Below the pieces are notes generated by a model. That model saw only the letters and a list, made by a program, of their open reading frames with translations, made no database searches and was not told the DNA's origin. A program made the translations under genes and the position numbers. Below are positions 14,727-22,772 of a DNA stretch of 47,221 nt, piece by piece (within the stretch, counting starts at the first letter, position 1; each line of letters starts with the position of its first letter). This stretch comes from Fibrobacterota bacterium (GTDB lineage: Bacteria; Fibrobacterota; Fibrobacteria; UBA11236), in NCBI GenBank assembly GCA_028287505.1, contig JAQBPN010000049.1:1-47221 (forward strand), written 5' to 3'.

Positions 14727-16961
14727 ATGGCCCTTCCCGACATGATCCAAAAAGCCATCGTCAAGACCGTCACCTTCTACAACCCGGACAACGGATATTC
14801 CGTTCTGCGGCTGACCGATCCCGATTCCAAGAAAATGTTCACCGCCGTGGGGCGCTTTCCCAAGCTGAGCCCGGGAGAAATCCTGGACCTGACCGGGGAA
14901 TGGGCCAAGCACGACGTATTCGGCGAGCAGTTCAAAGCATCGGACTACAAACTTCTGGCGCCGGACAGCTTGGAAGCGATGGAGCGCTACCTGGGCGGCG
15001 GCGTCCTGAAAGGCGTGGGGCCGGGCATGGCCAAGCGTCTGGTGGCGAAGTTCGGGCTGGAAACATTCAATGTGCTGGACAACCAGCCCGAGCGCTTGAA
15101 CGAAGTCCCCCGCCTCACCGTCAAATCCAAGCGGGCCCTGCTGGAAGGCTGGCGCGACAACAAGTCCATGCGGGAAGTGTTGTATTTCCTGCAAGCGCAC
15201 AATCTGAGCGCCAACATGAGCGAGCGCATCTTCAGGGAATACGGAGACCAGGCCGTATCCGTGCTTCGTTCCAACCCCTATCAGCTCGCCGACGAAGTGT
15301 GGGGAGTGGGATTCCTCAAGGCCGACGACATCGCGCGCAAGCTGGGCTTCGCCCCGGATTCCTATGAACGGATCAAGGCCGGACTGGCCTATGCGCTCTC
15401 CAAGTCCTCGGAGGAAGGCCATGTTTTCCTGTACCGGGATGAGCTGATGCAACGGGCCCAGGCCTTGTTGCAATGCGAGCCGGAAAAAATCGTGTTCACC
15501 CTGGACGGCCTGGGCGAAACCAGCCAGGTGCGGAACGACGGGGAGAACCGCTTCTATCTCCCCTACCTCTACCACAGCGAACGCGGCATCGCCCGCCGGG
15601 CCGCGGAACTCTCATTCTCCCCCGCGCCCATCGCCGGATCGATCATCGCCTCCGCCATCGCAGGCGCGGAAGCCGCATTCGGGAAGGGCCGGGCCGGCCC
15701 CGGGTTCGTCTACAGCGAACAGCAACGCGGGGGCATCCGCAACGCCGTGGGCCGCGGCATGTTCCTTTTGACCGGCGGTCCCGGAACGGGCAAGACCACC
15801 ACCGTCCTGGGTATTCTCGAAGTGTTCAAGCGCGCGGGTTTGCGCGTGCGCCTGGCCGCGCCCACGGGCCGGGCCGCCAAGCGGCTTTCGGAAGTCACCG
15901 GCCATCCCGCCTCCACCATCCATCGCATGTTGAAGTACGATCCGGCCCAGAAGAAATTCACCCACGACGACATCTCTCCCCTGCCTACCGACGTGCTGGT
16001 GGTGGACGAGCTCTCCATGATCGACACCGTGCTGATGTACGCCCTGCTGAAAGGCGTGAAGCCGGGGACGCGCCTGATCCTGATCGGCGATCCGGACCAG
16101 CTGCCCTCGGTGGGGCCGGGCAAGGTGCTGGCGGAATTCATCCGATCGGGGGCGGTGCCCCACCTGCACCTGGACCGGATATTCCGGCAGGCGGAGGAGT
16201 CGCTGATCGTGGCCAACGCCCATCGCATCCACCAGGGTATCCCGCCGGTTACCTTGGGGCTTCCGGAAGCGGGGGATTCCGGATCGGGCGGGACTTCGGC
16301 GGGCAATTTCCACTTCGTGCCCTTGCGGGACGCGGCCGCCGGCGCGGACCTCGTCGCCGATCTCGTGGCCCGGGTCCTGCCGCGGGACTTCGGATATGAT
16401 CCCCGCTTCGACGTGCAGGTGCTGACCCCGATGAACCAGGGACCCTTGGGGACCCTGGCCCTGAACCAGGCCTTGCAGGAACGCCTCAACCCCGCCCGGG
16501 AAGGGGACCGGAACGGCATCGAGTTCAAGGACCGCCGCTTCCGGACCGGGGACAAGGTGATGCAACTGCGCAACAACTACGACAAGAACGTGTTCAACGG
16601 GGACATCGGCTACATCTCGGCGGTATCCAAGTCCGCCCGTTCGGTGACGGTGGATTTCGACGGCGAGCCGGCCGTATACGAAGGGGAGGATCTGGATCAG
16701 CTTTCCCTGGCCTATGCCGTGACGGTGCACAAGAGCCAGGGAAGCGAATTCAAGGCGGTGGTGATGCTGGCTTGCAAGGCCCATTGGATCATGTTGCAGC
16801 GGAACCTGCTCTACACCGGGATCACGCGGGCGCGCGAGCGCCTGTTCCTGGTGGGGCAGCCGGAAGCCTTGAAAAGGGCGGTGGAGAACAATCCCTCGGT
16901 GGCGAGGAATACCATGCTTGCGGAAGCGTTGCGGGACGAGATGTCCGCGTTCGCCTTTTAG
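14727..16961 (+). CDS. recD2: RecD2-type SF1B DNA helicase
   Basis: About 744 aa from ATG 14727; GTG 14712 is an alternative. The N-terminal OB-like region and helix-hairpin-helix repeats (GVLKGVGPGMAKRLV; LADEVWGVGFLKADDIA) are the RecD2 extension absent from RecBCD RecD. The ATPase core has Walker A LTGGPGTGKTTT (about residue 350), motif II VVDELSMID (about 426), GDPDQLPSVGPG (motif III), TPMNQGPLGTLALN (motif IV), AYAVTVHKSQGSEF (motif V) and LLYTGITRARERL (motif VI). RecD2 is a 5'-3' helicase acting in mismatch or recombination repair in bacteria lacking RecBCD. No recB or recC is visible here. Confidence 0.92.
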   Translation: MALPDMIQKAIVKTVTFYNPDNGYSVLRLTDPDSKKMFTAVGRFPKLSPGEILDLTGEWAKHDVFGEQFKASDYKLLAPDSLEAMERYLGGGVLKGVGPGMAKRLVAKFGLETFNVLDNQPERLNEVPRLTVKSKRALLEGWRDNKSMREVLYFLQAHNLSANMSERIFREYGDQAVSVLRSNPYQLADEVWGVGFLKADDIARKLGFAPDSYERIKAGLAYALSKSSEEGHVFLYRDELMQRAQALLQCEPEKIVFTLDGLGETSQVRNDGENRFYLPYLYHSERGIARRAAELSFSPAPIAGSIIASAIAGAEAAFGKGRAGPGFVYSEQQRGGIRNAVGRGMFLLTGGPGTGKTTTVLGILEVFKRAGLRVRLAAPTGRAAKRLSEVTGHPASTIHRMLKYDPAQKKFTHDDISPLPTDVLVVDELSMIDTVLMYALLKGVKPGTRLILIGDPDQLPSVGPGKVLAEFIRSGAVPHLHLDRIFRQAEESLIVANAHRIHQGIPPVTLGLPEAGDSGSGGTSAGNFHFVPLRDAAAGADLVADLVARVLPRDFGYDPRFDVQVLTPMNQGPLGTLALNQALQERLNPAREGDRNGIEFKDRRFRTGDKVMQLRNNYDKNVFNGDIGYISAVSKSARSVTVDFDGEPAVYEGEDLDQLSLAYAVTVHKSQGSEFKAVVMLACKAHWIMLQRNLLYTGITRARERLFLVGQPEALKRAVENNPSVARNTMLAEALRDEMSAFAF

Positions 16962-17028
16962 AACCTAAAGGATCCGCGGAACCGGAAAGCCCCGGAAGAC
17001 CCGGGCGACCGGAAAGACCGGACGGCGC

Positions 17029-17622
17029 TCAGGCCGCGCCGGAGGGCTCCACACGGGCTCTTTTCTGGTGGGTGGAGACCGCATCCAGGCTGGAAGGCAA
17101 AGGAAGGTTGGCCTCCGTGATCTGCCGTCGCATATCGTCTATGATTTTGCAATAGGTGTCGCTCACCTGGTTGCAGGCCGCTTCCAGGCTTTGCAAATCG
17201 TCGCCCGGGCGGAACTTCAGGCGGAAGGTGAGATCGCCGCTGGTGACCACTTCCGCCCATTTGGTGACGCGGTAGATGGGCACGGAAATCTTGCGCGAGA
17301 AATACAGGCTCAGCCAGAGGCCGATGGCCAGCGAAACCACGTCCGCGATCACGAAGGCGGGCACCACCACGTCCATCAGGTTTTCTTCCACCAGCACGTC
17401 CATGAGGCCGGCATTGACCATGTCCACGCCCGCGCCCGCGCCGCCCGAAAAGCTGCCCGCATAGCGGAAATAGAACAGAGCGCAGATCGAGGTGGCCATC
17501 AGCACCCCCGCCAGGTTCACGATCGCCAGCAGCCTGATGATGTATGGCCATTGCAATTCCGGCATGATGATGAAATTGCGGATCGGGTGGCGTTTGACTT
17601 TGGGAAAGGTTTTTTCAGCCAT
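17029..17622 (-). CDS. HAMP-domain membrane protein without output domain
   Basis: 197 aa. Transmembrane helix 1 is at about 26-52 (YIIRLLAIVNLAGVLMATSI) and helix 2 at about 86-108 (VVPAFVIADVVSLAIGLWLS), with a short Gly-rich extracytoplasmic loop between them. A HAMP linker follows: SRKISVPIYRVTKWAEVVTSGDLTF, and then a helical tail of about 60 residues (EAACNQVSDTYCKIIDDM). There is no kinase, GGDEF or methyl-accepting domain, so it is probably a small signal adaptor or a remnant. Start ATG 17622 has no ribosome site; a TATAAT lies only 6 bases upstream, so the mRNA may be leaderless. Confidence 0.75.
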   Translation of the reverse strand: MAEKTFPKVKRHPIRNFIIMPELQWPYIIRLLAIVNLAGVLMATSICALFYFRYAGSFSGGAGAGVDMVNAGLMDVLVEENLMDVVVPAFVIADVVSLAIGLWLSLYFSRKISVPIYRVTKWAEVVTSGDLTFRLKFRPGDDLQSLEAACNQVSDTYCKIIDDMRRQITEANLPLPSSLDAVSTHQKRARVEPSGAA

Positions 17623-17628
17623 GTGGAT

Positions 17629-17634
17629 ATTATA
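17629..17634 (-). promoter_or_regulatory. Possible -10 element giving a leaderless mRNA
   Basis: On the minus strand TATAAT (17634-17629) is a consensus -10 box, followed by ATCCAC and then the ATG at 17622. A TTGCCG 19 bases upstream is a weak -35 candidate. Transcription would start at or next to the ATG. Confidence 0.4.
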
Positions 17635-17640
17635 GGGGCC

Positions 17641-17673
17641 GGCCTTGACGGGTCGGCAAGACCCGTCAAGGCC
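17641..17673. terminator. Perfect 14-bp hairpin between GH81 and HAMP genes
   Basis: GGCCTTGACGGGTC (17641-17654) and GACCCGTCAAGGCC (17660-17673) form an exact inverted repeat with a 5-base loop. It lies about 100 bp after the GH81 stop on the minus strand and 18 bp before the HAMP start. It lacks a U-tract, so it may act as an operator overlapping the HAMP promoter or as an mRNA-end stabiliser instead of a simple terminator. Confidence 0.55.
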
Positions 17674-17773
17674 GAATCCGGCCTCCGGCGGCCCCGGGCG
17701 TCAAACAACCCAAATACCTTTTGGTTTTCTCCGGAAAAGGCCGGATCCGGTTCCCGGTTTCCCCGGGAACCTT

Positions 17774-20152
17774 TCAGGGACCGTCGGGCAAGGTGATATA
17801 GAGGCCCTGGAATGCGCCAGTTCCGCGCCGGCCAGGGAGGTCCGCGGCCCCGGATCCGGAAAGCAGGCGTCCGCCCAGATCGTAGATGGCCGTACCCGCC
17901 GGGATACCCTGGTAACGTCCGGGATACGCCACCGCGTTCCAGAGGATTCCTCCGCCCTTGCGCCCGGACCTTGCCGTGGGAAGGACGGCGATGGCCTTCA
18001 CCGGGCCCTGTTTGGTGATCTGCGCGCGGGCCGGGACCTCCATCTGGAAGCCGTCCGTGAAGGCGACGGTGGCCGCCGCGTCCGAGGCATTGTAGGCCGT
18101 GTAGGTGCGCACTGCGGCCTTGTCGAACACGGCGAAGGACGGAACGCCGGCCCCGATATCGATGTTCAACCTGCCCGCCGCCTGCAGGCTCTTGATCTGG
18201 TAGGTGGCATGCGGCTTGGAGTCTCCGCCCTCGGGACCCACGCCGGCGCCATACTTGGCGGCCGCCTGGTCCGGGTCCGCAAAGGCGAGATATTCCAGGA
18301 AGAGGTCCGGCCATTGGCCGCGGTTGCCCTCGGCGAAGTTCTTGAGCACGTGATCGGGATGCCGGGCCAGGTAGAGGCTGCCGGCGGCGATGGGCAGGAT
18401 GTTGATGCCGTGGATGGCTCCCGGATCCCCGGAGAACCAGGTGCCGTAGGCGCCCCCGTTGGACCAGACCATGCCCACGGCGTTGTGGGTAAAGCCCGCG
18501 GGGAACACGGCGCCGTCCACGTCGAACCAGTATTGCTCCACCGCCCGCGCCTCGTTCACGTACATGAAGATGCCCAGGTCGCGGATGGTCTTGTTGCCGG
18601 TGTGGATGCCCCATTGGATGATGCCGGCATTGCAGTTCATGGACTCGGAAGAGGATTCCTGGTTGTTGCCCCGATCGAATCCCATGCCGTCCGCCCAGCC
18701 ATGGCCTTCGTAGGCGTCGAAATAACGGAAGCGGCCGAAGAGGGGATCGTTCTCGTCCCAGGAGTTCACTTCCCGGATCAGCATCTCCACCATGCCGCCC
18801 CACTTGTCCTGCTTGGCCCAGGCCGGATCGAACTGGGCGACCACGGCCGCGCCCATCAGGAAATAGCCATAGTGGAAATGGTGATCGCTCAGGCGCGTAT
18901 CCGAATTGTAGGAGGCGGGATAACCCACCAGGGCCGACCAGGTTTTGTTGTAGAACAGCTGCTGCCCGCCTCCGGCGGTGAGCCAGCTTTCCAATCCCTT
19001 CTCCAGGCTCTTCACCAAAGCGTCCCTTTTGGCGATATCGCCGGCCAGGTTGGCCAAAGGCGCCATGGCGGCCAGGCGTCCCATGCTCTTGCCGCTCCCG
19101 TAGGAATCCCCCCCGCCCACGTCTCCCGTGAATCCGGCCACCAGCGACTTGAGGGCGGCGTCATCGACGCCTACCTGGGGCATGGCGGGCAATATCCCGT
19201 TGAAGCGCATGGCTGTGGTGAAAGAGGGTCCGGCCGCCACCTTCATGTCCCCCCGCACGCTCTTGTAGGTATAGGAAGTCAACGGTGAGGCCGCGTCCAG
19301 CCATTGATGCCGCAACAAAGCGAAGACGGTGCCGTTCTCGGTTCCTTCCTTCACCTCCGTCTCCACGCCCCAGGTGGAGACAAGCCGGGCGTCTCCTTCC
19401 TGGTACTGCCAGGTGACCCGGGTCTTCTTGACGAACGAGAAGGCATATTTCCGGAAGAAGGCCAGGGTTTCCGGAGTGCCGTCCGGAAGCAGGGCCACGG
19501 ACAGATAATCCTTGCCGTTCAAGGTGGACGTGATGGTGCCGGTGCCGGTCCAGGAAGATCCGGAGGGGGCGAAGATGCCGTAGGATTTGCCTCCTACCGT
19601 CACGCCCAGGGTACCGTCCTTGTCGTACCAAAGCTTGCCCCCGGAAGTGATCGTGGCCTTGCCGCCGGTCACTTTGAAATACGCGAAGGGGAGCCCATGG
19701 CCGATGGTGGCCTCCAGGACCTTGGCGCCGCCGCCCGTCCACCGCGCCGTTACGGACCAATGAGAGTAGGACGCCACGCGCGCCGCGTCCGCGGTCATGC
19801 CTTCCACGCCCACCGTAAGATCATTGCTGTGGGAAACGGAGAAACCGGTGTTGTCCCCGCCCGCGGGGGCGCCTGGATAGCCCATTTCCAGGCCCTGGGC
19901 CGTGGCCTTGAAGGAACCCGGATGGGCGAACATGGGATCCGAGAACTGCTTGGTGATCAGGGTGGCCCACCATTGGGCGGACATGTGCTTCTGGGCGAAA
20001 TCGTCCGTGACGAAGGGCTTGCCGGGGGGAACGGCGAAAGCGCCGTCGGTGGCGTAGCTGCCGGAGCCTACGGTGGCCTGGGCGGCCGTCCGGTGGGCGG
20101 CGGCGAGGAGCAGAACCAGGGAAACTCCCAGGATACGGGTGTCCAATGCCAT
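17774..20152 (-). CDS. Secreted GH81 endo-beta-1,3-glucanase
   Basis: 792 aa from ATG 20152 (AAGGGGG upstream; the frame stays open to 20242 but without a ribosome site). A signal peptide (ILGVSLVLLLAAAHRTAAQA) indicates export. The glycoside hydrolase family 81 core is clear: VPPGKPFVTDDF at the N-terminus, the catalytic region SDHHFHYGYFLMGA (about residue 420) with its conserved Asp, and NNQESSSESMN (about 495) with the conserved Glu pair of the E-x-S-S-E motif. GH81 enzymes hydrolyse laminarin, callose and fungal beta-1,3-glucan. The C-terminal 60 residues (AIYDLGGRLLSGSGAADLPG, ending GLYITLPDGP) resemble the C-terminal secretion or sorting tails of FCB-group surface enzymes. Confidence 0.9.
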   Translation of the reverse strand: MALDTRILGVSLVLLLAAAHRTAAQATVGSGSYATDGAFAVPPGKPFVTDDFAQKHMSAQWWATLITKQFSDPMFAHPGSFKATAQGLEMGYPGAPAGGDNTGFSVSHSNDLTVGVEGMTADAARVASYSHWSVTARWTGGGAKVLEATIGHGLPFAYFKVTGGKATITSGGKLWYDKDGTLGVTVGGKSYGIFAPSGSSWTGTGTITSTLNGKDYLSVALLPDGTPETLAFFRKYAFSFVKKTRVTWQYQEGDARLVSTWGVETEVKEGTENGTVFALLRHQWLDAASPLTSYTYKSVRGDMKVAAGPSFTTAMRFNGILPAMPQVGVDDAALKSLVAGFTGDVGGGDSYGSGKSMGRLAAMAPLANLAGDIAKRDALVKSLEKGLESWLTAGGGQQLFYNKTWSALVGYPASYNSDTRLSDHHFHYGYFLMGAAVVAQFDPAWAKQDKWGGMVEMLIREVNSWDENDPLFGRFRYFDAYEGHGWADGMGFDRGNNQESSSESMNCNAGIIQWGIHTGNKTIRDLGIFMYVNEARAVEQYWFDVDGAVFPAGFTHNAVGMVWSNGGAYGTWFSGDPGAIHGINILPIAAGSLYLARHPDHVLKNFAEGNRGQWPDLFLEYLAFADPDQAAAKYGAGVGPEGGDSKPHATYQIKSLQAAGRLNIDIGAGVPSFAVFDKAAVRTYTAYNASDAAATVAFTDGFQMEVPARAQITKQGPVKAIAVLPTARSGRKGGGILWNAVAYPGRYQGIPAGTAIYDLGGRLLSGSGAADLPGRRGTGAFQGLYITLPDGP

Positions 20153-20404
20153 GCCAAGCCCCCTTGCCGGTTCGGTCCGATTTCCAACCCGGAAAACGGT
20201 TCGGGGACGGTCATGCGGCCGGAATGATCCCGCCGCTTCCATGGCCCCCGCCGTCAGTATAAAGTACGGCGGCAGTATTCCGCACTGGGGGCGAATCGCC
20301 GGAGGCTGGGGTCAAGACCGCCTCAAAAAACCGCGGCGATCCCGGGACTTTACCAGCCAAAACGGAAGAGCGGAGAAACGGGAAGGATGTTCCCGGACAG
20401 GGGG

Positions 20405-21148
20405 TCAAGGCAGGATGGATCCCAGGTATTTCTTCTGCAGGGTCACCAGTTCGCCGCAACCCTTCTCGGCCAGGTCCAGCATTTCGTTCAGCTGGGAGCG
20501 GGAATAGACGGCTTCCTCGCCCGTTCCCTGGACCTCCACGAAATGGCCGGAATCCGTGCGGACGATGTTCATGTCCACATCCGCCTCGGAATCCTCCACG
20601 TAGCAGAGATCGAGCATGGGTACGCCGTCCACGATGCCCACGCTCACGGCGGAAACGAAATGGCGCAGGATGGGTTTGACGGGGACGACCGCGGCCGCGG
20701 AAGGCGGTTGGGCCGCCTTCATGCGCTGAAGAGCCTTGGCCAAGGCCATGAATCCGCCCACGATGGACGCCGTGCGGGTGCCTCCGTCGGCTTCGATGAC
20801 GTCGCAGTCCACCACGAAACTGCGCTCGCCCAAGGCGTCCAGGTTGCACACGCCCCGCAAGGCGCGGCCGATGAGACGCTGGATCTCCTGGGTCCGGCCC
20901 GAGGCGCCGGCGCGCTCGCGCTTGACGCGGGTGGTGGTGCTGCGGGGCAGCAGATTGTATTCGGCGGTCACCCATCCCTTGCCTTTGCCTTTGAGCCAGC
21001 GGGGGATTTCCTCTTCCAGGCTGGCGCAGCACAGGATGCGCGTCTTGCCCACTTCCACCAGGTAGGAGGCTTCCGCGGTGGAAACGAAATCCTCCGTGAT
21101 CTTGATGGGGCGAAGTTGGTCGTTGCTGCGGCCGTCGATTCTGGACAT
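20405..21148 (-). CDS. rph: Ribonuclease PH
   Basis: Phosphorolytic 3'-5' exoribonuclease that trims tRNA 3' ends, 247 aa. ATG 21148 is preceded by CAGGTAAG; the frame remains open to 21568 inside pheA and that extension is rejected. The start MSRIDGRSNDQLRPIKITEDF is canonical, with EEEIPRWLKGKGKGWVTAEY, then RAGASGRTQEIQRLIGRALR (phosphate-binding Arg) and VDCDVIEADGGTRTASI. Length and motifs are complete. It follows pheA by 37 bp on the same strand, with 252 bp before the GH81 start. Confidence 0.95.
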   Translation of the reverse strand: MSRIDGRSNDQLRPIKITEDFVSTAEASYLVEVGKTRILCCASLEEEIPRWLKGKGKGWVTAEYNLLPRSTTTRVKRERAGASGRTQEIQRLIGRALRGVCNLDALGERSFVVDCDVIEADGGTRTASIVGGFMALAKALQRMKAAQPPSAAAVVPVKPILRHFVSAVSVGIVDGVPMLDLCYVEDSEADVDMNIVRTDSGHFVEVQGTGEEAVYSRSQLNEMLDLAEKGCGELVTLQKKYLGSILP

Positions 21149-21185
21149 GCTTACCTGCTTGTTGATTGGAAGTCTGAGTAGGGAT

Positions 21186-22124
21186 TCAGGCGCGGACACG
21201 GGGCTTGACCGCCCGGTCCTTGGCTGGCTTGGCGCCGCCGGTGGACTTCGCGCCCCCGGCTCCTGGAATGGAACGGGGGTAACTTCCCAGTATCTTGAGC
21301 CGGGAAGCCATGCCGCGCAATTGTTCCAGGGCCTGGTCCACCTTGGAGTTTCCCGCTTTCCCGCCGGCGCCCCGCGTGGGCGCTCCGGCGAAGTCCACGT
21401 AGAACCAGTATTCGAAGGGGGAAAGCGGATTGGGCCGGGACTCGATCTTGAGGAGATCGATTTCCCGCAGGGCGAAAACCCCCAGGATGTTGAAGAGGAT
21501 GCCCACCTGGTTCCGGTTGGGCATGAAAGCGATGCTGGTCTTGTAAGCATCGGCTTTGGATGCCGCACGTCCGGGCGTAAGCGGGCCTTTGGCCACCGCC
21601 AGGAAGCGCGTGAAGTTGTTGGGGTGGTTCTGCAGGTTGCGCTTGAGCACCTTGAGGCCGTAAAGCTCCGCCGCGTACGCGCTGGCGATGGCGCCGATAT
21701 GGGCCGGCGCTTCCTTGGCCAGGGATTCGGCGGCCCCGGCGGTATCGAAGAAGACCACGGGCTTGATCCGTTTGGTCTCCGCGAAGAAATGGCTGCATTG
21801 GGCCAAGGCCTGGGGATGGGAGCGCACCTGGGTCAGCGCTTTCAGGGACGCGAAAGGATGGCACATGAGCACGTGCTCCACCTTGAGATGGGCTTCGCCC
21901 ACGATATGGAGGTCCCGGGCCAGGAGCAGATCGTAATTCTGATGGATGCTGCCCGCCAGGGAGTTCTCGATGGGCAGGATGCCGCGCTCGGCCTTGCCCT
22001 TGGAAACCGCATCGAACACGTCCTCGAAGGACTCGCAGGGAATGGTTTGCGTGCGCGGTCCCAGCAGTTGTTTGCTGGCCAGTTCGCTATAGGCGCCATG
22101 GACGCCCTGGAATGCGGCTTTCAT
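21186..22124 (-). CDS. pheA: Prephenate dehydratase with basic C-terminal tail
   Basis: Converts prephenate to phenylpyruvate for phenylalanine synthesis, 312 aa from ATG 22124. The periplasmic-binding-protein-like catalytic part (residues 1-185) has FQGVHGAYSE, LPIENSLAGSIHQNYDLL and the catalytic NNFTRFLAV Thr-Arg. The ACT regulatory domain follows, with GILFNILGVFA and the Phe-binding ESRP motif (KIESRPNP) and FEYWFYVDF. Beyond about residue 280 the protein ends in a low-complexity Gly/Ala/Lys/Arg tail (GGAKSTGGAKPAKDRAVKPR) not part of the family. No chorismate mutase domain is fused. Feedback inhibition by phenylalanine is expected from the ACT domain. Confidence 0.93.
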   Translation of the reverse strand: MKAAFQGVHGAYSELASKQLLGPRTQTIPCESFEDVFDAVSKGKAERGILPIENSLAGSIHQNYDLLLARDLHIVGEAHLKVEHVLMCHPFASLKALTQVRSHPQALAQCSHFFAETKRIKPVVFFDTAGAAESLAKEAPAHIGAIASAYAAELYGLKVLKRNLQNHPNNFTRFLAVAKGPLTPGRAASKADAYKTSIAFMPNRNQVGILFNILGVFALREIDLLKIESRPNPLSPFEYWFYVDFAGAPTRGAGGKAGNSKVDQALEQLRGMASRLKILGSYPRSIPGAGGAKSTGGAKPAKDRAVKPRVRA

Positions 22125-22155
22125 CGGATAAAAATAGGCGTTAACGGCCCGGGGC

Positions 22156-22764
22156 TCAAGGCTCGTCGGCGGATGGCGCCGAGCCGGGCAGCGCCAGGCG
22201 GCGCGCGCCGGCGTAGTGCTCGCCGAAATAGGGGGCGTTGAGCGCGGAATAGGCCACGCCCACGCTGGAGGCGGCGTGGATGAAGAAGTTCTGGCCCATG
22301 TAAATGCCGCCATGATCGATGAATCCCAGGTTCCTGAAAAAGACCAGATCCCCGGGTTTCAGGTCCGCTTTGGAAACGGGCTTGCCCATGCGATAGATGC
22401 TGGCGGAGTTGTGCGGAAGCCTCAGGCCGTGAACCTCCTCGAACACCTGCCGGATGAATCCGGAGCAGTCCATGCCCGAACGGCTTTGCCCGCCGAACCG
22501 GTAAGGCACTCCCAGATAGGACTCGGCCACCCGGCGCAGACGGTCGTCCAGGGACCCGTCGGCGGATCCGAGTTCCGCCGGGACCTGGGTGGTGGGAGAC
22601 ATCGAAGGGTCCGGTTGCAGGTAGCCGCCTACGTCCCGATTGTAATAGGGGCGGTCCAGGGGTCCGCAAGCATCGAACAGGAGGGCAGACGCAAGGACCG
22701 CGAAAGGGATTACGACCGCAGTGAGGCGGCTGTGAATGCTCCGCCAGGTTGCGGAGCCGCCCAT
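22156..22764 (-). CDS. NlpC/P60 family lipoprotein (peptidoglycan endopeptidase)
   Basis: 202 aa from ATG 22764. A signal sequence (AVVIPFAVLASALLFDAC) ends in a Cys that could be lipidated, though the lipobox FDAC is imperfect. A Pro-rich spacer leads to the NlpC/P60 domain: VAESYLGVPYRFGG, the catalytic Cys in GMDCSGFIRQVFEE, the His in FIDHGGIYMG, and a second polar residue in FFIHAASS. Such enzymes cut D-Glu-DAP bonds in peptidoglycan stem peptides. Overlap-free with gatA (8 bp gap), so part of the gatA-NlpC-pheA-rph run. Confidence 0.88.
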   Translation of the reverse strand: MGGSATWRSIHSRLTAVVIPFAVLASALLFDACGPLDRPYYNRDVGGYLQPDPSMSPTTQVPAELGSADGSLDDRLRRVAESYLGVPYRFGGQSRSGMDCSGFIRQVFEEVHGLRLPHNSASIYRMGKPVSKADLKPGDLVFFRNLGFIDHGGIYMGQNFFIHAASSVGVAYSALNAPYFGEHYAGARRLALPGSAPSADEP

Positions 22765-22772
22765 ATTCCGCT

